Source: 58-81 sp012729145 (lineage in GTDB: Bacteria > Synergistota > Synergistia > Synergistales > Thermovirgaceae). Taken from it: a stretch of DNA of 64,000 nucleotides. Shown here one piece after another: positions 49,536 to 58,626 of the stretch (position 1 is its first letter; the number at the start of each line of letters is the position of its first letter). The translations under genes were made by a program, and so were the position numbers. The DNA lies in NCBI GenBank assembly GCA_040770625.1, contig JAXGIW010000002.1:310001-374000 (forward strand), given 5' to 3'. Below the pieces are notes generated by a model that did no database searches, was not told the DNA's origin, and was given only the letters and a program-made list of their open reading frames with translations.

Positions 49536-49997
49536 ATGAAACTTGAACGCTACCTCGACATTCTGACCAAGTCCATCTGGGTCTTTCACTGTAACAGCGG
49601 GTCTTGCAACGGCTGCGACATAGAGATCGTGGCGACCATTACCCCCAGGTACGACATAGAGCGTTTCGGAATGAAGCTTGTGGGGACCCCGCGCCACGCT
49701 GACGCGCTGCTCGTAACGGGACCCGTAACGAAGTACATGACGGGCAGGCTCCGCAGGATCTACGCCCAGATGCCCGACCCCAAGGTGGTCATCGCCATAG
49801 GCAACTGCGCCTGCTCGGGCGACGTATTCTACAAGTCTTACAACCTGGACGGCCCGGTGGACAACATAATCCCCGTCGACGTCTACGTCCACGGGTGCCC
49901 TCCCAGGCCCGAGGCCATCATAGAGGGCGCCGCCAAGGCGGTTCTGAAGCTGGAGAAGCTCAAGGACTCCCTCAAGAAGGCAGGTGCCGCGAAATGA
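49536..49997 (+). CDS. mbhJ: [NiFe]-hydrogenase small subunit (MbhJ, NuoB-like)
   Basis: 153 residues. Ligands of the proximal [4Fe-4S] cluster: SCNGCD, GNCACSGD and HGCPPRP. It passes electrons from the ferredoxin-like subunit to the NiFe site. Four-base overlap with the next gene. Confidence 0.94.
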   Translation: MKLERYLDILTKSIWVFHCNSGSCNGCDIEIVATITPRYDIERFGMKLVGTPRHADALLVTGPVTKYMTGRLRRIYAQMPDPKVVIAIGNCACSGDVFYKSYNLDGPVDNIIPVDVYVHGCPPRPEAIIEGAAKAVLKLEKLKDSLKKAGAAK

Positions 49998-50545
49998 AGC
50001 CGCGCTGTGCAGAGTACACCGAAGAGTACGTGAGCCCCGATAAGGTGCTCTCGCTTCTCAGAAGAAAGTTCCGCAAGACTGCCGACTCCATGGAGCTCAG
50101 GGACTACAAGGGAGGTGCCGGTAACGAGACGGCCTACCAGTGCCTCTGGGTGCAGGTGGAGAAGCAGCGCTTCCTGGATCTGGTGGATGCGCTGAGGGAG
50201 ATCGACTTTCTCCACTTTCAGATCACCTCCGGCGACGACATCGGTGAGGCGGTCCAGCTCAACTATCACTTCTCGATCTTCCGCTGCGCCGGGCGGGGCA
50301 AAAGGCTGGGAGTCACGGTGACCGTCGATGTTCCGAAGGACGATCTCGTGATGCCATCCCTCTGGAGCAGGATCCCGGGGATAGAGTACAGCGAGAGGGA
50401 GATCCGCGAGATGTTCGGCGTGGATTTCGACGGATTGCCAAACAAGGCCCTGGTTTTTCTCCCCGAGGACTGGAACGAGGATATCAAGCCCTGGCGCAGG
50501 GACGAAACCGGTCCCAGGCCGGAAGACATCAGGGAACTCTCCTAG
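49994..50545 (+). CDS. mbhK: NuoC-like hydrogenase subunit (MbhK)
   Basis: 183 residues with the 30-kDa subunit signature YSEREIREMFGVDF. The start overlaps the mbhJ stop. Soluble scaffold protein packing on the large subunit. It is a free-standing gene, as in Mbh, not fused to the large subunit as in Hyc/Ech-type relatives. Confidence 0.93.
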   Translation: MKPRCAEYTEEYVSPDKVLSLLRRKFRKTADSMELRDYKGGAGNETAYQCLWVQVEKQRFLDLVDALREIDFLHFQITSGDDIGEAVQLNYHFSIFRCAGRGKRLGVTVTVDVPKDDLVMPSLWSRIPGIEYSEREIREMFGVDFDGLPNKALVFLPEDWNEDIKPWRRDETGPRPEDIRELS

Positions 50546-50556
50546 GAGGTGCCGGT

Positions 50557-51795
50557 ATGGCAGAAGGATTGAACAAAACGTACAAAGTGCCGATCGGCCC
50601 TGTTCACGTGGGACTCAAGGAACCCATTACGGCCTGGCTCGATGTCGACGGGGAGCGCATAAAGGGTGCTACCATACGCCCCGGGGCCATTCACAGGGGC
50701 ATAGAGTTCATGGCCCGCGACCGCAACCCCATACAGATCATCTACCTTGCCGAACGGATCTGCGGGATATGCTCCTTCGCCCACATCGTAGCCTTCGTCC
50801 GGGCCGTGGAGGATGCCGCCAGGATAGAGGTCCCGGCAAGGGCCCAGTACATCAGGACCATCGTGCTGGAGCTGGAGAGGATCCACTCTCACATCCTATG
50901 GGCAGGAGTTGCCTGCTACACCTTCGGCTACGACTCGGCCTTCAACCTCGGGATGATCCTGAGGGAGAAGGTCATGGATGTCCTTGAGGCACTAACGGGG
51001 AACCGGGTCAACTACGGGACCGGAACCGTCGGTGGTGTCCGCAGGGACATAACTCCTGCGGTAGGCAAGGTCATCAGGGAAATGATAGACTTCTACAAGA
51101 ACGAGTTCGGCGTCTTCTACGATGTCGTCACCGACGACCCCATAGCCAAGGCCAGGATGCGCGACGTGGGCGTTCTCTCGAAGGAGGACGCCATAGCCTA
51201 CTGCGCCCTTGGGCCTACGGTCAGGGGGAGCGGCCTCAGGGTCGACCTGCGTTGGTCGTCCCCCTACGAGGCCTACTGCGACATGGATATCAAGCCCGTA
51301 GTCCCCCAGGACTACACCGGGGAGGTCTACGGCGACGTCTTCGACCGCTTCCTTGTCAGGGTACTGGAGGTCTACCAGTCCCTGGAGATAATAGAGAACG
51401 CCATGGCAGGGCTGCCGTCGGGGGACCTCATGTGGGAGCCGAAACTACCCAAGCTCCTCAACTACCTCAAGCAGGCTGACGGTACGGGCCTGAGCTCCAT
51501 CGAGGCGCCCCGCGGCGACGACACCCATGCGATAAGGCTTACCGGGGGCCAGGATAACATTACCTGGTGGAAAGTCCGCGCTCCGACATACTCCAACGCG
51601 GTCTCGTGGCCGATCATGTTCATGGATAACGAGCTGGCCGACTCCCCGCTGATCATCAACAGCATCGACCCCTGCATTTCCTGCATGGAGCGAATGGTCG
51701 TCACCGACCGGTCGACAGGATCCGGGAATATCGTGACGAAGTCGGAGCTCATCGAGCGCTGTCGTGACAAGACAAGGAGGATGATGGGATCATGA
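50557..51795 (+). CDS. mbhL: [NiFe]-hydrogenase large subunit, group 4 (MbhL)
   Basis: 412 residues. Both pairs of NiFe-binding cysteines are present: RICGICSFAH (L1) and SIDPCISCMER (L2). This separates it from complex I NuoD, which has lost them, so the complex should handle H2. About 30 residues follow the L2 motif, longer than the single trailing segment often cleaved; maturation by an endopeptidase is expected but no hyp genes are in view. GGAGGTG precedes ATG. Confidence 0.96.
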   Translation: MAEGLNKTYKVPIGPVHVGLKEPITAWLDVDGERIKGATIRPGAIHRGIEFMARDRNPIQIIYLAERICGICSFAHIVAFVRAVEDAARIEVPARAQYIRTIVLELERIHSHILWAGVACYTFGYDSAFNLGMILREKVMDVLEALTGNRVNYGTGTVGGVRRDITPAVGKVIREMIDFYKNEFGVFYDVVTDDPIAKARMRDVGVLSKEDAIAYCALGPTVRGSGLRVDLRWSSPYEAYCDMDIKPVVPQDYTGEVYGDVFDRFLVRVLEVYQSLEIIENAMAGLPSGDLMWEPKLPKLLNYLKQADGTGLSSIEAPRGDDTHAIRLTGGQDNITWWKVRAPTYSNAVSWPIMFMDNELADSPLIINSIDPCISCMERMVVTDRSTGSGNIVTKSELIERCRDKTRRMMGS

Positions 51796-52784
51796 CCCTT
51801 CTTCATTTCAAGTTGATAGCGGGGGTGGCCCTCCTGTTCTTTGCTTCCCTTCTTTCCCTTGTCTTTGAAGGGGTGGACAGGATAATCCACGCCCGGATGC
51901 AGCTCAGGCTGGGACCACCGCTCTTTCAGCCCTTCTTCGACATACTGAAGCTTCTTGGCAAGGAGAACATTGTTCCCCGAAGGGCCATTCCGTGGGCGTT
52001 CAACGGGGCTCCCTGGGTCTCGGCCACTGCGGCCCTTATGATACTTCTCTACATACCCATGGGTTCGCTGCCCCCAATTCTGGCCGGGAGCGGCGACCTT
52101 ATCCTCATCCTCTACCTGCTGGGGCTCTCCGCGGTGGCGATGGCAGTGGGAGGTTTTGCAAGCGGCTCCACCTACGCCAACGTTGGCGCCCAACGCGAGA
52201 TGACTCTGATGATGAGCTACGAACTTCCCCTTGCGGTTGTTATCGTCTCGCTGGCCTGGTTCGCTTACAGGACCGGGATGCCCGGTGAGCCCTTCAGTCT
52301 CGAGACCTTCGTCGGGATGCCGCTGTGGAGCGTAGTGGGGTGGACGGGCGTCTTCGGCCTGCTCTGCCTGCTCGTGGCCCTCATGGCGGTGGTGCCCGCC
52401 GAGGTGGGGAAGGTGCCCATGGATATTGCCGAGGCGAAGACGGAGATCCTGGAAGGGCTCATCTGCGAGTACTCCGGCCGTAACCTGGCCATGTTCAAGA
52501 TAGCCTTCTCCCTGCGAACGCTGGTTATGTGCGCCGTGGTGGTATCCCTCTTCTTCCCATGGACCATAGGCAGGCATTTCGGCCTCCAGGGTTCGCTTCT
52601 CTTTCTGGCGGACTTCATCTTCTTCTGGGTGAAGGTCTTCCTGATGCAGATAATCGGCGTAACGACGGTACGTACTGCCTTTGGGCGGTACAAGATATGG
52701 CAGGCCTCGCAGTTCTACTGGTTCCACATTGCGGGGCTCTCCCTGGCGGGGATGGTCCTGCTGTCCCTCGACGTGGTCCTTTAA
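51792..52784 (+). CDS. mbhM: NuoH-like membrane anchor subunit (MbhM)
   Basis: 330 residues, about eight helices. GVDRIIHARMQLRLGPPLFQP and the acid-rich loop VPAEVGKVPMDIAEAKTEILEG are NuoH/HycD signatures. It couples the hydrogenase arm to the ion-pumping membrane arm. Four-base overlap with mbhL. Confidence 0.95.
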   Translation: MTLLHFKLIAGVALLFFASLLSLVFEGVDRIIHARMQLRLGPPLFQPFFDILKLLGKENIVPRRAIPWAFNGAPWVSATAALMILLYIPMGSLPPILAGSGDLILILYLLGLSAVAMAVGGFASGSTYANVGAQREMTLMMSYELPLAVVIVSLAWFAYRTGMPGEPFSLETFVGMPLWSVVGWTGVFGLLCLLVALMAVVPAEVGKVPMDIAEAKTEILEGLICEYSGRNLAMFKIAFSLRTLVMCAVVVSLFFPWTIGRHFGLQGSLLFLADFIFFWVKVFLMQIIGVTTVRTAFGRYKIWQASQFYWFHIAGLSLAGMVLLSLDVVL

Positions 52785-52796
52785 GGGGGGGTTGGA

Positions 52797-53432
52797 ATGA
52801 TAAACAGGATGATGATACAGATCTTCAGGCAGTGGTGCGAGGATCCGGCCACCAACCCCTTCCCCGTTGCCCACATGCCCGACAACCTCACCGAGGCTCT
52901 CAAGGCCGCTGCTGAGGGCAAGATCAAGCTCAACGACCCGGTAAAGACCCCCGAGGGGTTCCGCGGCAGGATCGGCTACGACAAAAAGACCTGCATAGGG
53001 TGCAAAATGTGCATCAAGGTCTGCCCGGCCAACGCCATCGAATCCCTCGACGAGGAGAAGAAGGTCCAGTTCCACATGGATCGCTGTTGCTTCTGTGCCC
53101 AGTGCACCGAGATCTGTCCAGTATCGTGCATATGGATGACCGACGAGTTCGCCTTCTCGTCCTACGAACGGAAGAAACAGATAGTGAAGGACTCCGGAAA
53201 GAGGCCTGCCGCCAAGAAGGTCAAGGGTGCTCCGGAGGCCAATGCGACCGAAGCGACCAAGTATCACATTGACCCCGACAAGTGCATCGGCTGCACCAGG
53301 TGCTCCAAGGTATGCCCCGTTCAGGCTATTTCTGGTAAGATCAAAGAGAAGCACGTTATCGACGAGGAGAAGTGTATAGGCTGTTCGGCCTGTGCGGAGG
53401 CGTGCCCTGTAAAGGCGATAAGCCCAAGGTAG
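52797..53432 (+). CDS. mbhN: polyferredoxin subunit (MbhN-like) with extra two-cluster domain
   Basis: 211 residues. Four CxxCxxCxxxC(P) motifs: Cys 66-76, 97/100-107, 163-173 and 193-203. The first pair is the usual NuoI/MbhN domain. The second pair (residues about 157-211, CIGCTRCSKVCP and CIGCSACAEACP) is an added ferredoxin domain like the C-terminus of HydB/NuoF-type proteins, joined by an Ala/Lys-rich linker (131-156). Archaeal MbhN has only two clusters. It accepts electrons from reduced ferredoxin. Confidence 0.93.
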   Translation: MINRMMIQIFRQWCEDPATNPFPVAHMPDNLTEALKAAAEGKIKLNDPVKTPEGFRGRIGYDKKTCIGCKMCIKVCPANAIESLDEEKKVQFHMDRCCFCAQCTEICPVSCIWMTDEFAFSSYERKKQIVKDSGKRPAAKKVKGAPEANATEATKYHIDPDKCIGCTRCSKVCPVQAISGKIKEKHVIDEEKCIGCSACAEACPVKAISPR

Positions 53433-53445
53433 GGTGAACTTGAGG

Positions 53446-53482
53446 GGCGGGGTCGCGGAAGTTCGCGGTCCCGCCATTTTTT
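53446..53482 (+). terminator. intrinsic terminator of the mbh operon
   Basis: GGCGGG...CCCGCC outer stem with inner CGCG/CGCG, loop GAAGTT, followed by ATTTTTT. Confidence 0.8.
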
Positions 53483-53494
53483 CGGAGGTGACCC

Positions 53495-54523
53495 ATGGGA
53501 AAGGTTCAAGTCATCTTCACCGGAGGCACCATTGCCAGCGGGTTCCTGGGAGAGAGGAAGGGACCCGACCCTTCGGCCTCGAAGGCACTGCACGAAAGCA
53601 TATCGTCCTTCTTCGCCGAGAAGGACATGGAAGTGGAGTGCATAGAGCCATGGGGTATCCCCGGCCTTGACAGCTCTAACCTCGACCCCGGCCACTGGAT
53701 AGAGATGACCCGGGCAATAGACGAGGTGGTCAGGGAGGGGATCGACGGTGTCCTCATACTCCACGGCACCGACACAATGGCCCACTCGGCGGCATGGCTA
53801 AGTCTCTGCTTCTCCGGCGTGGGCATACCCATTATCCTCACTGGAAGCCAGCTGACCCTGGACTACACTCCAGAAGACGTGACCGTGAACCTCCGGGGGG
53901 CCGCCCAGGTGGTCTGCTCCGACCTTACAGGCGTATGGATATACTGCAACTGGAAGCTCATCCAGGGTAACCGTGCCCATAAGGCGAGGGCCCAGCACCC
54001 CGACGCCTTCGTCCCCGTAGGTGGCATGCCCCTCTACTTTACCCCGGAGTGGGCCAGGGACGGGGAGATCGCCGACCTGGCACACCCCAGGGGGAGGACG
54101 CCCCGCTCGCTGAAGAAGATACTGGAGATCTTGCCCGACGACGCCCGACGATCCGGGAAGAGTATCCGCTGGGCCTTTTTCTCTCCGGGAGCGGAACCGC
54201 TCCTGTCGGGCGACGAGAAGGTTCTGGCACTGCTGGGCTTCGGGGCAGGCAACGCGCCCACCTCCCAGCTTGAGAGGATCGCTGCCGCCTACCCTGAAGG
54301 TTCGCGCCCCCAGGTGATCGCCTGCAGCCAGGCTGAGGGCGACGTTAAAGACCCCTCAGCCTACCACGACGTGGGCATGGCGCTGCTCTCCTCAAGGGGT
54401 TTCGATGTGTGGGGCCAGATGGACTATCCCGTGGAGTTCATCCATGCCCTGGCCTGTTACGCCCTGATGGCGTCACCTTCTGACCCGGGGAGGATCCTGG
54501 GCAAGTTCCTGAAGAGATACTGA
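53495..54523 (+). CDS. L-asparaginase family protein
   Basis: 342 residues. The two catalytic triad segments are FTGGTIAS (nucleophile Thr) and LHGTDTMAHSAA (Thr-Asp), plus TGSQ. No signal peptide, so cytoplasmic. It releases ammonia and aspartate from asparagine, feeding amino-acid fermentation. ATG with CGGAGGTG upstream, right after the mbh terminator. Confidence 0.9.
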   Translation: MGKVQVIFTGGTIASGFLGERKGPDPSASKALHESISSFFAEKDMEVECIEPWGIPGLDSSNLDPGHWIEMTRAIDEVVREGIDGVLILHGTDTMAHSAAWLSLCFSGVGIPIILTGSQLTLDYTPEDVTVNLRGAAQVVCSDLTGVWIYCNWKLIQGNRAHKARAQHPDAFVPVGGMPLYFTPEWARDGEIADLAHPRGRTPRSLKKILEILPDDARRSGKSIRWAFFSPGAEPLLSGDEKVLALLGFGAGNAPTSQLERIAAAYPEGSRPQVIACSQAEGDVKDPSAYHDVGMALLSSRGFDVWGQMDYPVEFIHALACYALMASPSDPGRILGKFLKRY

Positions 54524-54525
54524 AA

Positions 54526-54557
54526 CGAAGGGAGGCGCCTCCCGGGCGCCCCCTTCG
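54526..54557. terminator. bidirectional hairpin between asparaginase and gltX
   Basis: CGAAGGG-A-GGCGCC pairs with GGCGCC-CCCTTCG, loop TCCCG. 13 bp with one bulge between convergent genes; T-runs are short. Confidence 0.6.
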
Positions 54558-54582
54558 TTGTCCTGGTCGGGTCCTTGTACCG

Positions 54583-55896
54583 CTACACCAGACCGTAGTG
54601 TGAGAGCCTGCTCCTTACCTCGTCCCTTCCCAGGAAGACTGCCACATGGAATATCCCGGGGCTGACCTTCCGGCCCGTGAGGGCCCAACGAAGGGGCATG
54701 GCCACGTCCTTCAGCCTGACCCCCTTCTCGTCGCACCAGCCCTTGGCCATAACCTCCAGCTCCTCGGGTTTCCAGGACGAGAGCGAAAGCATGGTGGAGA
54801 AGAAACTCTTCAGGATCTCTCTCCGCTCTTCGTCGATATCATCGGCGGTGTAGCGCTTCTTCACCGGTTCAAAGGACAGGAAGTAGTCGGTATACTCCGC
54901 CAGCTCCCGGAAGGTCTGCCCCCGTCCCTCCAGGAGGTCCAGGACCTCCGCCAGCCACTCCTCGGTCCTGGAGTCAGGGTCAAGACCGGTCTCCTTCCAG
55001 AAGGGGACAGTGTGCCGGGCCCGCTCCAGCGGGGAAATTCTGGCGATGTGGGCCTGGTTGACGAAGTTCAGCTTGTCCATGTCGAAGACTGCAGCCTTCC
55101 TGGTAACCCTTGCAAGGTCGAACATCTCCATCGCCTCTTCGCGGGTGAAGATCTCCCGCTCGTCCCCCGGATTCCACCCGAGCAGCGCGAAGTAGTTGAA
55201 AAGGGCGTCGGGGTGGTAGCCCATGTCCCGGTATTCATAGACGCTGGTCGCTCCATGACGCTTGGAGAGTTTCTTTTTATCCTTGCCCAGGATCATGGGC
55301 AAATGGGCGAAGGTGGGAACCTCCCAGCCCAGAGCCTCGTAGAGCAAGATCTGCTTCGGAGTGTTGGAGATGTGGTCCTCTCCCCTAACCACGTGGCTGA
55401 TCTCCATGGTGTGGTCGTCGACAACGACGGCGTAGTTATAGGTGGGGAAGCCGTCGCTCTTGATCAGGACAATGTCCTTGAGGGTGTCGCTGGCCATCTC
55501 GATGTGGCCGTAGACTACGTCGTCGAAGGCCACCATCTTTCCCCGTGGGACGGAGAAGATCACCGCTTCACCCTCACGGTAGGCCTGCCCCGAGCTTACC
55601 AGCTTCATTGCGTGCTCCAGGTAGATGTCCCTTCTCTCCGACTGTCTGTAGGGACCGTGGTCTCCGTCCACGTCTGGGCCCTCGTCCCAGTCGAGGCCGA
55701 GCCACCGGAGACCCTGAAGGATCGTCATTTCGAACTCCGCTGTGGAGCGGACCAGGTCTGTGTCCTCAATGCGCAGAACGAATGACCCTCCGTTGCGCCT
55801 GGCCCAGAGCCAGTTGAAGAGGGCGGTGTGGGCCCCTCCTATGTGGAGCGCCCCCGTTGGGCTGGGTGCGAAACGTACCCTTGTGGTAGAAGTCAT
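54583..55896 (-). CDS. gltX: glutamyl-tRNA synthetase
   Basis: 437 residues, slightly shorter than the 460-490 usual. Class I motifs: APSPTGALHIGGAHTALFNW (HIGH) and KLSKRHGA (KMSKS). The anticodon-binding alpha-helical cage follows from about residue 310. Charges tRNA-Glu (and perhaps tRNA-Gln for amidation). ATG start in a 95-bp gap divergent from polA. Confidence 0.95.
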   Translation of the reverse strand: MTSTTRVRFAPSPTGALHIGGAHTALFNWLWARRNGGSFVLRIEDTDLVRSTAEFEMTILQGLRWLGLDWDEGPDVDGDHGPYRQSERRDIYLEHAMKLVSSGQAYREGEAVIFSVPRGKMVAFDDVVYGHIEMASDTLKDIVLIKSDGFPTYNYAVVVDDHTMEISHVVRGEDHISNTPKQILLYEALGWEVPTFAHLPMILGKDKKKLSKRHGATSVYEYRDMGYHPDALFNYFALLGWNPGDEREIFTREEAMEMFDLARVTRKAAVFDMDKLNFVNQAHIARISPLERARHTVPFWKETGLDPDSRTEEWLAEVLDLLEGRGQTFRELAEYTDYFLSFEPVKKRYTADDIDEERREILKSFFSTMLSLSSWKPEELEVMAKGWCDEKGVRLKDVAMPLRWALTGRKVSPGIFHVAVFLGRDEVRSRLSHYGLV

Positions 55897-55991
55897 TTCA
55901 GTTCATCCTTCCCTGGTGGTATCCTATTCGGTAGTTAAAAGAGCCGAACAGCAGTATACCCCAAAATTCCCTGTCAAAGGAGATGGGGCAG

Positions 55992-58523
55992 TTGCCCGAA
56001 AAGACGATACTTCTTGTGGATGGCCACGGGCTTGCCTTCAGAGCCTTCTTTGCCCTCCCTGAACTCAACGCGCCCGACGGTACACCCACTAACGCCCTCC
56101 TGGGTTACGCCAACATGCTCCTCAAGACCATGGAGGATGTCAGACCCGACCTTGCGGCCGTTGTCTTCGACGCTCCGGGGCCCACCTTCCGGCACGAGGC
56201 CTTCGAGGCATACAAGGAAGGAAGGCAGCCTACTCCCCCGGAGTTCAGGGTGCAGATGCCCTTAATAAAGGAACTCTCACGGGACCTGGGGCTTCCTGTG
56301 GTTGAGAGGCCCGGCGTCGAGGCCGACGACGTCATAGCATCAACGGCCCTTTCGGCCGCCAGGAAGGGATTCCGCGTGGTAATACTGACGGCCGACAAGG
56401 ATATCCTGCAGGTCCTCGACGAAAACCTCCAGGTGATGCGCCCGGTAAAGGGCGTCAGTGAGTTCCGCCTCTGGGACCTCAAAAGCTTCCGGGAAGACTA
56501 CGGCTTCTCCCCCGAGGCAATGGCCGACTACCTGGCCATGGTGGGAGACAGCGTCGATAACGTCCCCGGGATAAAGGGCGTTGGCGACAAGACCGCCAGG
56601 GCTCTCCTGGCCGAGCACGGTTCCCTGGAGGGTGTTTACGAACACCTCGACGGAATGAAGCCCGCCCTGAAAAAGAAACTGGAAGAGGGCAGGGATACGG
56701 TCTTCGCCAGCCGGGACCTTACCAGGCTTCGCCTGGACGAACCCCTCCAGGAGGAGGACCTCAGGCTTCATGAGAGGAAGGAACCCGAACTGGCCGTGCT
56801 GCTTGACCGATTAGCCCTGAAGAAACTGGCTGAAAGGCTCCTGAAAGGCACTCCCGCGGCTGAAGCCGCTGCTGCGGAAGCCCCTGCCCGTGCCGAACTC
56901 AGCGAGACCTCCCTGGAGCCCCTTCTGGAAGAAGACGGACTTGCCCTTGGATGGTCCGGCACCGGGGATTACCCCCAGGACTTCTCCATATCCGAGATGT
57001 GCCTCTGCAGCGATGACGGCCGTTTCTGGAAGGGCGAGGCCGACGCTGCCGTTTTTGAGAAGATCTCCCGCTGGGCGGAAAAGGGGCATGTCACCACCAT
57101 CGGCTTCAAGGAGATCTGCGCCGCCTCTCCATCACTGCTCAGGGAGCCGGCCCGGGTGTGGGACGTCCGGCTTGCCCACTACGCCCTCCACCCCGAGGTC
57201 AGGGTCAATGGCGCTGTCAGCGCCTCGCCGGAGGAGACCATGGCGCTCTGGGACATCCGGAAAGATCTGGAACCGCAGGTCCTCTCAAAACAGCTGCAGG
57301 GGGTGATGATGGACATAGATACACCTCTCTGCCCGGTTTTGGCCTCGATGGAGCGTCACGGCGTCCGTGTCGACCGGGACCTTCTGACGAAACTTGGCGG
57401 GGAGCTGGACATCCGCACTTCCGAGATATCCTCCCGCATTGACTCCATGGTTGACACCCATGTGAACCTCAACTCCACGAAGCAGGTGGCCTGGCTGCTC
57501 TTCGAGAAACTGGGGTATCCCCCCGTGAAGAAGATCAAGACGGGGTTCTCAACTGACGTTTCCGTCCTGGAGGAGCTGGCCGATCTCCCTGTGGGCGATG
57601 GAGAAGTCCCAGGGATGCTCCTGGAGTATCGCGAGATCACCAAGGTCATCACAGGCTTCATTCAGCCTCTCCTGCGCCAGACCGACCCTGACACCGGATG
57701 TGTTCACACCACTTTCGAGCACACCGTTACCGGTACGGGGAGACTCAGCAGCAGGGATCCCAATCTGCAGAACCTCCCTGCCTTCGGCAACTGGGCCGGC
57801 AGGCTCCGGCAGGCCCTGAAGCCTCGCAAGGATGGCTACGTCTTTCTTGCCGGGGACTACTCCCAGGTGGAGCTCAGGATCCTGGCCCACATCTGCGGCG
57901 AGGAACGCCTGAAGGACGCCTTCGCTCAAGGACGCGACATCCACTCCGAGACGGCCTACTGGGTCTTCGGAGGGGACAGCGGTGTGAAGCCGGAGCAGCG
58001 CCGCATGGCAAAGGTTGTCAACTTCGGTCTTCTCTACGGCATGGGCGTTCACGGTCTCTCCCAGAGGATGGGCATAGGCCGTGAAGAGGCAGCCTCGGTG
58101 ATAGAGCGGTACTTCTCGGCCTTCCCCCGGGTCAGGGAATACATGGAGAGCTCGGCCAGGGAGGCTCGCGAGCGGGGCTACACTTCGACCCTGTTTGGCA
58201 GGATCCGGCCCCTTTCGGAGGTCTCCACCGTCGAGGGCAGGGGGGCCGGCGCCATCGAGCGGGTGGCTATCAACACGCCTCTCCAGGGTAGCGCCGCCGA
58301 CATAGCGAGGATAGCCATGGTCCGTTACCATCGGGCCGTTGAAGAGGCAGGTCTGGATGCCCCCCTGGTGCTCCAGGTTCACGACTCACTGGTGGTGGAG
58401 TGCAGCCCCGGGCAGGAGGAAGAAGTATCCCGACTGCTGAGGGTCTCCATGGAGGGAGCCGCTAGCCTCTCTGTGCCTCTGGACGTGCAGATAAAGAGAG
58501 GCGCCACCTTCGAGGATATATGA
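55992..58523 (+). CDS. polA: DNA polymerase I
   Basis: 843 residues. 5'-nuclease domain at 1-285 (LLVDGHGLAFRAFFA, ADKDILQ, YLAMVGDSVDNVPGIKGVG). The 3'-5' exonuclease-like domain at about 305-470 has LGWSGTG where the catalytic DTET motif should be, so proofreading is lost, as in Taq. The polymerase domain holds DYSQVELRI, RRMAKVVNFGLLYG and QVHDSLVVE. I prefer TTG 55992 because AAAGGAG touches the ATG at 55983 and leaves no spacing. Fills gaps and removes RNA primers. Confidence 0.95.
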   Translation: MPEKTILLVDGHGLAFRAFFALPELNAPDGTPTNALLGYANMLLKTMEDVRPDLAAVVFDAPGPTFRHEAFEAYKEGRQPTPPEFRVQMPLIKELSRDLGLPVVERPGVEADDVIASTALSAARKGFRVVILTADKDILQVLDENLQVMRPVKGVSEFRLWDLKSFREDYGFSPEAMADYLAMVGDSVDNVPGIKGVGDKTARALLAEHGSLEGVYEHLDGMKPALKKKLEEGRDTVFASRDLTRLRLDEPLQEEDLRLHERKEPELAVLLDRLALKKLAERLLKGTPAAEAAAAEAPARAELSETSLEPLLEEDGLALGWSGTGDYPQDFSISEMCLCSDDGRFWKGEADAAVFEKISRWAEKGHVTTIGFKEICAASPSLLREPARVWDVRLAHYALHPEVRVNGAVSASPEETMALWDIRKDLEPQVLSKQLQGVMMDIDTPLCPVLASMERHGVRVDRDLLTKLGGELDIRTSEISSRIDSMVDTHVNLNSTKQVAWLLFEKLGYPPVKKIKTGFSTDVSVLEELADLPVGDGEVPGMLLEYREITKVITGFIQPLLRQTDPDTGCVHTTFEHTVTGTGRLSSRDPNLQNLPAFGNWAGRLRQALKPRKDGYVFLAGDYSQVELRILAHICGEERLKDAFAQGRDIHSETAYWVFGGDSGVKPEQRRMAKVVNFGLLYGMGVHGLSQRMGIGREEAASVIERYFSAFPRVREYMESSAREARERGYTSTLFGRIRPLSEVSTVEGRGAGAIERVAINTPLQGSAADIARIAMVRYHRAVEEAGLDAPLVLQVHDSLVVECSPGQEEEVSRLLRVSMEGAASLSVPLDVQIKRGATFEDI

Positions 58524-58533
58524 GATATTTCCT

Positions 58534-58562
58534 TTGACAGGGCCACCGTTGGAACGTATCAT
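58534..58562 (+). promoter_or_regulatory. promoter of the SurA-type gene
   Basis: TTGACA (58534-58539), 17-base spacer, TATCAT (58557-58562). Confidence 0.7.
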
Positions 58563-58626
58563 GGTACACGCTGTAAAAATAAGGCGAAAAACTCTCCGTT
58601 CCAATGCTTAAGGAGGAAGATAGATC

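Noticed and set aside
51462..53477. 671-codon open frame on the minus strand
   Set aside because: Antisense to mbhL-mbhN, whose motifs are certain; the long frame is a by-product of high GC and codon bias.
54646..55785. 379-codon plus-strand frame
   Set aside because: Antisense shadow of gltX, which has HIGH and KMSKS motifs.
54583..55896. truncated or defective GluRS because of 437-residue length
   Set aside because: Both signature motifs and the whole C-terminal cage are present; it is merely a short form.
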